This document shows positions 7,751 through 13,239 of a stretch of DNA of 13,239 bases, piece after piece. The translations under genes were made by a program, and so were the position numbers. How positions within the stretch are numbered: the first letter of the stretch is position 1; every line of letters begins with the position of its first letter. The notes below the pieces were generated by a model. It was given only the letters and a program-made list of their open reading frames with translations. It was not told the origin of the DNA and searched no databases. Origin of the DNA: Cryomorphaceae bacterium (GTDB lineage Bacteria > Bacteroidota > Bacteroidia > Flavobacteriales > Schleiferiaceae); the NCBI GenBank assembly GCA_013205365.1, contig JABMNC010000063.1:1-13239 (forward strand). Direction: 5' to 3'.

Positions 7751-10386
7751 CGCGAAATTCCCACCGGACTCCAGAGCAGGTAAACACCCGCCGGCCAGCT
7801 TCGGGTATTCAGGGCCTTGTTGGGACCGATTGCAAATTCGCCCATAAATCGGCCGTCTAGGGTAAGAACCCTAACCCAGGTCTCTACCCGAGCCTGCAGC
7901 CAGTCGGTCCCCGGGTTGGGGTACAGGGCTAATTCCGAAGGCAGTCTTATGCCTTCATCACCTCCAATTTGGTTGGTGTCCGAGGTCATGAAGCGGATTC
8001 CTCCCGTCCCAACGCCCAAAACCAATTCTGGCCGGCCGTCGCTGTCTAAATCGCCAAACCAGGGTGCGTTCAGGCTTCCGTCGTGGGCCATAGTACTGCC
8101 GCGCTGAAGCCGGGGCGTCATTAAAAACTCAAGATCAATTCTAAGGCTGTCGGTCCCAAGCCCAGGCATGGCGCAGCCGTCGCTTAGGATGCTGTTGTGG
8201 TTGGCAACATCGCCAAAAGCATGGCTGGCAAAAGGAGTTCGGTGTGCCGCCAAGTGCACGTCGCTGCTGGGAAGGTTTCGGCTAAAGCAAAATTCCACCA
8301 CCAGATTGGACTGCCCGTCGTAGTCAATTGGGTTCTGAAACGAGATGTAATTCCAGCCCTGGCTAAGCACCGCGAGGTAGGAGAAACCCACCTCACCGCC
8401 AGGACCCATGCCGACTAGGGAATTGGCGTTGCTATGGCGAACGCTCACCGTGAAACCCTGGCTCAGGTAGGGAGCGCTCGAGGTAATACAGTTAACCTTC
8501 AAGCCTTGAATGCGCGTGGGCCCCGAAATTCCAGCGGCCGCAAGTTCCGAGGCCTTGATGAGGTATTGGTGCCTCCCGGTGCGCCGGCTTCCGCCAAAAG
8601 GCGTTTGGAGCGTAGTCGCTGTGGGCTGCGCATTGGCCGTTTGAATGAGCGGACTCTGGCTAGGCGGAAGCGAAAGGATGCTCGAGGCATTCGGATAGGC
8701 CAGGACTCCGGCGTAGCGGCTTCCGACCCATAACTCCCTTTGACCCCCGTTGATGTAGGCGCGAGGAATCGAGCGGCCATTAAAAGTCCTTGCCGTATCC
8801 ACGTCAATGGAGCCAAAGTTCGTACTCACCAAGTTCCAGGCGCCGGCGTCGTTTCTCAAGAAGGCGACCTCGCCCTTCTCGTTGCCAATGAGCAGGTCTA
8901 AATCGCCGTCGCCGTCCAGGTCAAAAAGTTCCGGGCTCGCGTTTTGACCCACGTCGTGGCTCGTCAGCAAGGCTGCGGACCCGCTAAAACTGGGACTGAT
9001 CAAAGTGCCGCTGTTGTAGGCCACGTAAACCTGACCGTTGGGCCGCCCCACGGCCAAATCCACCAGTCCATCTCCGTTGAGGTCGCCCAGAGCGGGAGCA
9101 GTCCAAGTGGGGTCCGGACCGAGGTTAGAAGGCGTATTAATTGGGGTAGACCGCCAAACTGGCTGGCTAATCGCCCCATAGTTCACCCAATACGACAGGC
9201 CCCTTCGGCTGCCAATAATCAGGTCAACCAGCCCGTCGGTATTGAGGTCCGCGCCATAAGGCACTGAATAAGTGCCCAATTCTACCATTTCGTCTTGAAG
9301 GAATCGGGTCTGCGTGCGCTGCCATAACGGTGCTGATGCGCTGCCGTTGTTTTGGTAAAGCCAGACGCAGGAGTCGGCCGATCCAGAATACATGTTTGGG
9401 CTCACCACGATTTCGCTTACGCCGTCTAGGTTGGCATCGACGGCCGAAAATCCCGGAAACAGCAAATTCACTGGGTTGCTCGCGGCAGGCCAAGTGCTGT
9501 CTTGGCTCTCAATGTTGGCTTGAGCCAGGGTTCCAACGTTAAAACCGACCACGCCGGACTCATAGGAAACGTCGCCAATCAATGCGTCCGGCAGTCCATT
9601 GCCGTTCATGTCGTGCAGGAGTAGGGTAGACCCGGCATGCTTCACGTCCTCGGTCTGCGGCGCTCGGGGCGGGAGCGAGGCAATGCAGGCATCAATGACT
9701 AAGGCATTTCGTACCCCCGACTCTTCGACATCGCCCCAGCAGCCGTCGGCGCGAGCAAAGGTCAGTCCGCAATTTTGCTGGTTTTGGTGCCACTCAATTT
9801 TGGTTCCGCCCTGGTCAAAACAGAGCACGTCGATGTCGCCGTCCTGATCGATGTCGCCAATGTAGGGACGGTCCACACTCAGCACCTGCAAGTTATAGGC
9901 CGGACTCCCCGCGGTGTAGACCGAGCGCAGTTCCGTCAACGCGCCCAAGGCCCAGGTGAACGAGAGAATTCCGTTCGTCCGCTGACCCTGCCAAACACCG
10001 ACTCCGTGCACAACCCAAGCAAAAATGTCGGGAATGCCGTCGCAGTTGTAGTCCACAACATGGACCCACTGCTTGTTGGTCGGGAAGTTGCTCGTCCAGG
10101 TTGGGCGTTCGATCCATTGGCCATTGATCCGCTCCAGTGCAAGCCAACGGTCGCCGTCGCGGTCAAATACAATCATGTCTTTTGCTCCATCTCCATTGAG
10201 GTCGACCGAGTATAGTTGCGGATTATTGAGGCCTCCCGATGTTCCCAGGGCAAGGACTTGACCCGAGGCCTGCTGCATAGTTGCTGCGCTGCTTGGTCGA
10301 AACCGCCAGCTTACCTGCGCGTCGGCCGCAAGGGCGGAGCCAAGGATTAGGGCTGCATAAAGAGTATTTCTAAGAACCTTGAGCAT
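7732..10386 (-). CDS. Secreted FG-GAP/VCBS-repeat beta-propeller protein with T9SS type A sorting domain
   Basis: The 884-residue protein starts with a signal peptide (MLKVLRNTLYAALILG, likely cleavage after ADA near residue 23). Nine calcium-loop repeats of the form DxNxDGxxD follow, at about residues 62, 112, 178, 259, 317, 380, 435, 489 and 779, most followed by a beta-strand such as LIIGSRRG or LAVGRPNG. This is the FG-GAP/VCBS propeller signature. A degenerate repeat lies near 545-565 (RELWVGSRYAG). Residues about 598-755 break the repeat series with a different all-beta module (QYLIKASELAAAGI, then GWNYISFQNPIDYDGQSNLVVE). The last 70 residues form a T9SS type A C-terminal domain: LYPNPGTDWL, LDGRFMGE, WPAGVYLL and terminal WVKLP. 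The protein is therefore predicted to be exported by Sec and then secreted or anchored at the cell surface by T9SS. Nine Cys outside the signal peptide could form disulfides. Ligand unknown; adhesion or glycan binding is a guess. It leads a two-gene unit with DUF393. Confidence 0.93.
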   Translation of the reverse strand: MLKVLRNTLYAALILGSALAADAQVSWRFRPSSAATMQQASGQVLALGTSGGLNNPQLYSVDLNGDGAKDMIVFDRDGDRWLALERINGQWIERPTWTSNFPTNKQWVHVVDYNCDGIPDIFAWVVHGVGVWQGQRTNGILSFTWALGALTELRSVYTAGSPAYNLQVLSVDRPYIGDIDQDGDIDVLCFDQGGTKIEWHQNQQNCGLTFARADGCWGDVEESGVRNALVIDACIASLPPRAPQTEDVKHAGSTLLLHDMNGNGLPDALIGDVSYESGVVGFNVGTLAQANIESQDSTWPAASNPVNLLFPGFSAVDANLDGVSEIVVSPNMYSGSADSCVWLYQNNGSASAPLWQRTQTRFLQDEMVELGTYSVPYGADLNTDGLVDLIIGSRRGLSYWVNYGAISQPVWRSTPINTPSNLGPDPTWTAPALGDLNGDGLVDLAVGRPNGQVYVAYNSGTLISPSFSGSAALLTSHDVGQNASPELFDLDGDGDLDLLIGNEKGEVAFLRNDAGAWNLVSTNFGSIDVDTARTFNGRSIPRAYINGGQRELWVGSRYAGVLAYPNASSILSLPPSQSPLIQTANAQPTATTLQTPFGGSRRTGRHQYLIKASELAAAGISGPTRIQGLKVNCITSSAPYLSQGFTVSVRHSNANSLVGMGPGGEVGFSYLAVLSQGWNYISFQNPIDYDGQSNLVVEFCFSRNLPSSDVHLAAHRTPFASHAFGDVANHNSILSDGCAMPGLGTDSLRIDLEFLMTPRLQRGSTMAHDGSLNAPWFGDLDSDGRPELVLGVGTGGIRFMTSDTNQIGGDEGIRLPSELALYPNPGTDWLQARVETWVRVLTLDGRFMGEFAIGPNKALNTRSWPAGVYLLWSPVGISRWVKLP

Positions 10387-10391
10387 AATCC

Positions 10392-10399
10392 CAAAGGTA
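10392..10399 (-). promoter_or_regulatory. Predicted propeller-gene promoter, -7 box TACCTTTG (minus strand)
   Basis: On the minus strand the sequence reads TACCTTTG, identical to the gyrB and mdh boxes. Only five bases separate it from the propeller gene's ATG at 10386, so the predicted transcription start falls at or beside the start codon, giving a leaderless or nearly leaderless mRNA. No good -33 element is visible. Confidence 0.5.
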
Positions 10400-10406
10400 A
10401 TTCACC

Positions 10407-10414
10407 TATATTTG
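10407..10414 (+). promoter_or_regulatory. Predicted secDF promoter, -7 box TATATTTG
   Basis: TATATTTG matches TAnnTTTG and ends 27 bases before the secDF ATG, predicting a leader of about 20 bases. Only seven bases separate it from the opposing minus-strand box, so two polymerases could not occupy both at once. The nearest upstream TTG (10379-10381) is about 25 bases away, longer than the usual -33 spacing. Confidence 0.55.
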
Positions 10415-10441
10415 CCGCCTCGTACTAAATTGATTCCGAGC

Positions 10442-13239
10442 ATGCAAAATAAAGTTGTTGTCCGCCTGTTTGCCGTGGCTTTTGCCCTTGCGGCACTGTA
10501 CGAATTGTCGTTCACCTTCGTGGCGCAGCAAGTTGAAAAACGTGCTCTGGAGTCCGTGGGCGGTGATGCCTCGCGTTTTAGCGGGGCTTTAGATTCCCTC
10601 GCGAATCAGAAAGTTTATAACCTTGGCATTGCCAGCTTCACCTACAAAGAGGTCAAAGAAAAAGAGATGAACCTCGGCCTCGACCTTCGTGGAGGCATGA
10701 ACGTGATTCTCGAAGTGTCGGTGCGCGACGTGCTCATTGGCTTGTCTGCCAACGCTAAGGATCCCCTGCTTACCGAGGCTTTGGCCGACGCAGACAAGGC
10801 GCAGGCCGAGAGCGGCGAAGCCTACGTGGACCTTTTTATCAAGGCCTTAGACGCCAAACGCGGCAGCCGTTCTTGGAACGATCCAGGACTCTTCGGAACC
10901 AAGGATATGTCGGACCGTCTTGGATTCAATGCTACCGACGAAGAACTAAAGGCAGCGATTAGGGCTGATGTAGACGCTTCCGTGCAAAATGTGTATACCG
11001 TTCTCAAGGCGCGGATTGACCAATTCGGGGTTGTTCAGCCCAACCTTCAGCGCCTCGGCAATACGGGACGCATTTTGGTGGAACTGCCCGGCGTGAAAGA
11101 TCCCGCTCGCGTTCAGCGCCTTTTGCAGTCCACTGCACGACTTGAGTTTTGGCGAGCGGACTATGGCGCAGCATGGATGCAGTTTATGGTGGACGCCAAC
11201 GACCGACTTCGCGCGGTAGTGCCCGACCCGAATGCGACAAAAACGTCGACCCAAAAGACTCCTAAGGCCATCGATCTGCCCACCGCAATCGGTGCTAATG
11301 AGGTCACCAAGCCGGAGTCAACCGCCGTAGCTGCCAACGATTCTTCTGCGCTAAAGCACAATCCCCTGCTCAATATTTTTCAGTTAAATGTTGACCCACA
11401 GACCTTTACTCCATTGGAGGGTCCGATCATTGGCTTTGCATTGCCCAAGGATACAGCCACCATTAATGCCTATTTGCGTACTGATGCGGTCGCTTCACTG
11501 ATCCCGGGAGACAAGCGCTACGTGCGCTTTGCCTGGACCCGACCCGACGCGAAGGCCGGTATCTCCTTTTTGATTGCTCTTCAGGGAAACCGCTCCATGC
11601 AGCCCGAATTGGACGGTGGGGTTATTGTTGACGCAAAGCGCGAGTTTGACCAAGGTAACAATCCTATAGTGACGATGTCGATGAATGGCCTTGGTTCGCA
11701 AGTTTGGCAGCGGATTACCGCCGAAGAAAGTGCGAAGAACCCCAAGGGTCACGTTGCCGTAGTGCTGGATAACTTAGTGTATAGCTATCCGCGGGTAATC
11801 AATGAAATTGCGGGCGGTCGCACTCAAATTGAAGGGGGATTCTCCCTTGAAGAGGCCACTGACCTTGCTAACGTGCTCAAAGCCGGAAAGCTTCCGGTAC
11901 CGGCCCGCGTGATTCAGGCCGACGTGGTTGGACCAAGCCTAGGTAAGGAAGCTATTTCTGCAAGTTTCAGTTCCTTCATCTTTGCCTTTTTGGTGGTTTT
12001 TGCCTACATGGTTTTCTACTATGCTGGGGGTGGAGTTGCTGCGAATATTGCCCTTTTGGTAAACATGTTCTTCATTTTTGGAATTCTCGATGCCATCTCC
12101 GCGGTATTGACGCTTCCAGGTATGGCGGGTATCGTGCTGACCATTGGTATGGCCGTGGATGCCAACGTACTGATATTTGACCGCATTCGAGAAGAGTTAG
12201 CCGCCGGTAAAGACACACGCACTGCCGTCAAAGACGGCTATGCTGCTGCGCGCGGTGCGATTCTGGATGCCAACGCAACAACCCTGATTACGGCCATCAT
12301 TCTGTTCTTGGTGGGAACAGGCCCTATTAAGGGATTTGCAACGACCTTGATTATAGGTATTTTATCTTCCCTGTTTACGGCCATTTTCGTTACTCGGCTC
12401 TACATTGAGTGGCGCTTATCTAAGGGTGGAACCATGAAGTTCACCACTAAGGCAACGGAGAAGTGGTTTGTGAATACCAAATTTAATTTTATTGGAACTC
12501 GAATTCCGGCCTACGTATTTTCAGGTATTTTGGTCCTGGTTTCAATAGTCGCTCTCTTCACCAAAGGATTGAGCTACGGAGTGGATTTTGAGGGCGGTCG
12601 TACCTATCAGGTGCGTTTTGACCAGCCGGTAGAAGTATCACAGATTAGTTCCTCGCTGTCCCAAAAGCTGGTGGACGATAATGGTAAGTCATTCACCCCA
12701 ATTGTCAAGACCTTGGGGAGCAGCGATCAGGTTATCATTACTACCAACCTTCGCATTGATGAATCGGGTCCTGACGTCGAGGAGGAGTTGCGCTTGCTCG
12801 TTTTTGAAGGGGTGAAAGGGTTTTATAAGTCCTCGCCCAGCAGCGACGCATTCATGAACCCCGGGGATTCGGAGCTGGGCATTGTGGCCTACCGCCAGGT
12901 AGGGCCTACGGTTGCTGATGATATTGCCAACTCGGCAGTTTGGGCCATTCTTTTGTCGCTTCTTGGAATCTTCCTCTACATTCTTCTTCGATTTAGTGCA
13001 TGGCAGTACTCCATGGGTGCCGTTGTTGCGTTGATGCACGACGTTATCATTACCCTGGGTGCATTTGTGCTTCTTGACGGAATCCTGCCCTTCTCGCTTG
13101 AGGTGGACCAGGCATTCATTGCCGCTATTCTTACTGTTATTGGGTATTCGATTAACGACACTGTGGTAGTTTTTGACCGCGTGCGTGAGGTACTCGGAAT
13201 GGACAAGAAAAAGAAGGCTGACGCCGAAATCGTGAATAA
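10442..13239 (+). CDS. secDF: Protein translocase subunit SecDF (fused), 3'-truncated by the window edge
   Basis: SecDF is an inner-membrane accessory of SecYEG that uses the proton gradient to pull proteins across, including outer-membrane and T9SS cargo. The frame from ATG 10442 is open to the last base (932 complete codons); the TAA at the very end is out of frame. The SecD half has an N-terminal TM helix (about 4-21), the D1 motif NLGLDLRGG at 77-85, a large periplasmic region, five more TM helices from about 509 to 660, and GMAVDANVLIFDRIRE near 569-584 with Asp573 in the proton path. The SecF half shows a TM helix near 690-708, GVDFEGG at 713-719, YRQVGP at 817-822 and INDTVVVFDRVRE at 904-916 with Asp906. 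The last two SecF helices, some 60-90 residues, are beyond the window. A low-complexity Thr/Ala/Asn/Pro-rich linker at about 260-310 lies in the SecD periplasmic region. Fused SecDF is usual in Bacteroidota. It has its own -7 box and is divergent from the secreted propeller gene. Confidence 0.96.
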   Translation, partial: MQNKVVVRLFAVAFALAALYELSFTFVAQQVEKRALESVGGDASRFSGALDSLANQKVYNLGIASFTYKEVKEKEMNLGLDLRGGMNVILEVSVRDVLIGLSANAKDPLLTEALADADKAQAESGEAYVDLFIKALDAKRGSRSWNDPGLFGTKDMSDRLGFNATDEELKAAIRADVDASVQNVYTVLKARIDQFGVVQPNLQRLGNTGRILVELPGVKDPARVQRLLQSTARLEFWRADYGAAWMQFMVDANDRLRAVVPDPNATKTSTQKTPKAIDLPTAIGANEVTKPESTAVAANDSSALKHNPLLNIFQLNVDPQTFTPLEGPIIGFALPKDTATINAYLRTDAVASLIPGDKRYVRFAWTRPDAKAGISFLIALQGNRSMQPELDGGVIVDAKREFDQGNNPIVTMSMNGLGSQVWQRITAEESAKNPKGHVAVVLDNLVYSYPRVINEIAGGRTQIEGGFSLEEATDLANVLKAGKLPVPARVIQADVVGPSLGKEAISASFSSFIFAFLVVFAYMVFYYAGGGVAANIALLVNMFFIFGILDAISAVLTLPGMAGIVLTIGMAVDANVLIFDRIREELAAGKDTRTAVKDGYAAARGAILDANATTLITAIILFLVGTGPIKGFATTLIIGILSSLFTAIFVTRLYIEWRLSKGGTMKFTTKATEKWFVNTKFNFIGTRIPAYVFSGILVLVSIVALFTKGLSYGVDFEGGRTYQVRFDQPVEVSQISSSLSQKLVDDNGKSFTPIVKTLGSSDQVIITTNLRIDESGPDVEEELRLLVFEGVKGFYKSSPSSDAFMNPGDSELGIVAYRQVGPTVADDIANSAVWAILLSLLGIFLYILLRFSAWQYSMGAVVALMHDVIITLGAFVLLDGILPFSLEVDQAFIAAILTVIGYSINDTVVVFDRVREVLGMDKKKKADAEIVN

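Noticed and set aside
8860..10210. Recurring GTCGCCGTC-like short DNA repeats
   Set aside because: They are the codons of the Asp/Gly-rich calcium loops in the FG-GAP repeats, irregularly spaced and in frame. They are not a CRISPR array or an independent repeat.
13237..13239. TAA at the last three bases as the secDF stop
   Set aside because: It is out of frame with ATG 10442 and the SecF motifs; the in-frame end reads GTG AAT AA, so the gene continues past the window.

Overview
The window looks like a chromosomal housekeeping segment from a member of the Bacteroidota, most likely Flavobacteriales-like. Four things support this. A C-terminal type IX secretion (T9SS) sorting domain is present. 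SecD and SecF are fused in one gene. Putative promoters match the Bacteroidota -7 element TAnnTTTG. No clear Shine-Dalgarno sites precede the genes. Base composition is moderately GC-rich for that group. No mobile element, tRNA, rRNA or CRISPR array was found. Almost every base is coding; the longest gap between genes is about 145 bases.

Layout, left to right. (1) A large TPR-repeat protein, cut off at its 5' end by the window edge, overlaps the start of a plugless TonB-receptor-like outer-membrane beta-barrel protein (both +). (2) After a 145-base AT-rich gap with a good -7 promoter box comes gyrB (+). (3) A short gap holds both a -7 box and a rho-independent terminator, then mdh (+). (4) mdh converges with a minus-strand pair: a T9SS-secreted FG-GAP/VCBS propeller protein followed by a small DUF393 (DCC-family) thiol-disulfide oxidoreductase-like protein, overlapping by 19 bases. 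The DUF393 gene runs through the mdh terminator and into the 3' end of mdh on the other strand. (5) A 55-base divergent intergenic region with two back-to-back -7 boxes separates the propeller gene from secDF (+), which runs off the right edge.

From memory, gyrB, mdh and secDF lie close together in many Flavobacteriia, often with a TPR protein and a barrel protein upstream of gyrB. The unusual element here is the secreted propeller/DUF393 pair between mdh and secDF on the opposite strand. I see no clearly new multi-gene system. The most interesting signals are compact dual-use sequences: a terminator hairpin that also encodes the conserved C-terminal motif of DUF393, a promoter whose predicted start lies inside the preceding terminator, and a nearly leaderless divergent promoter.
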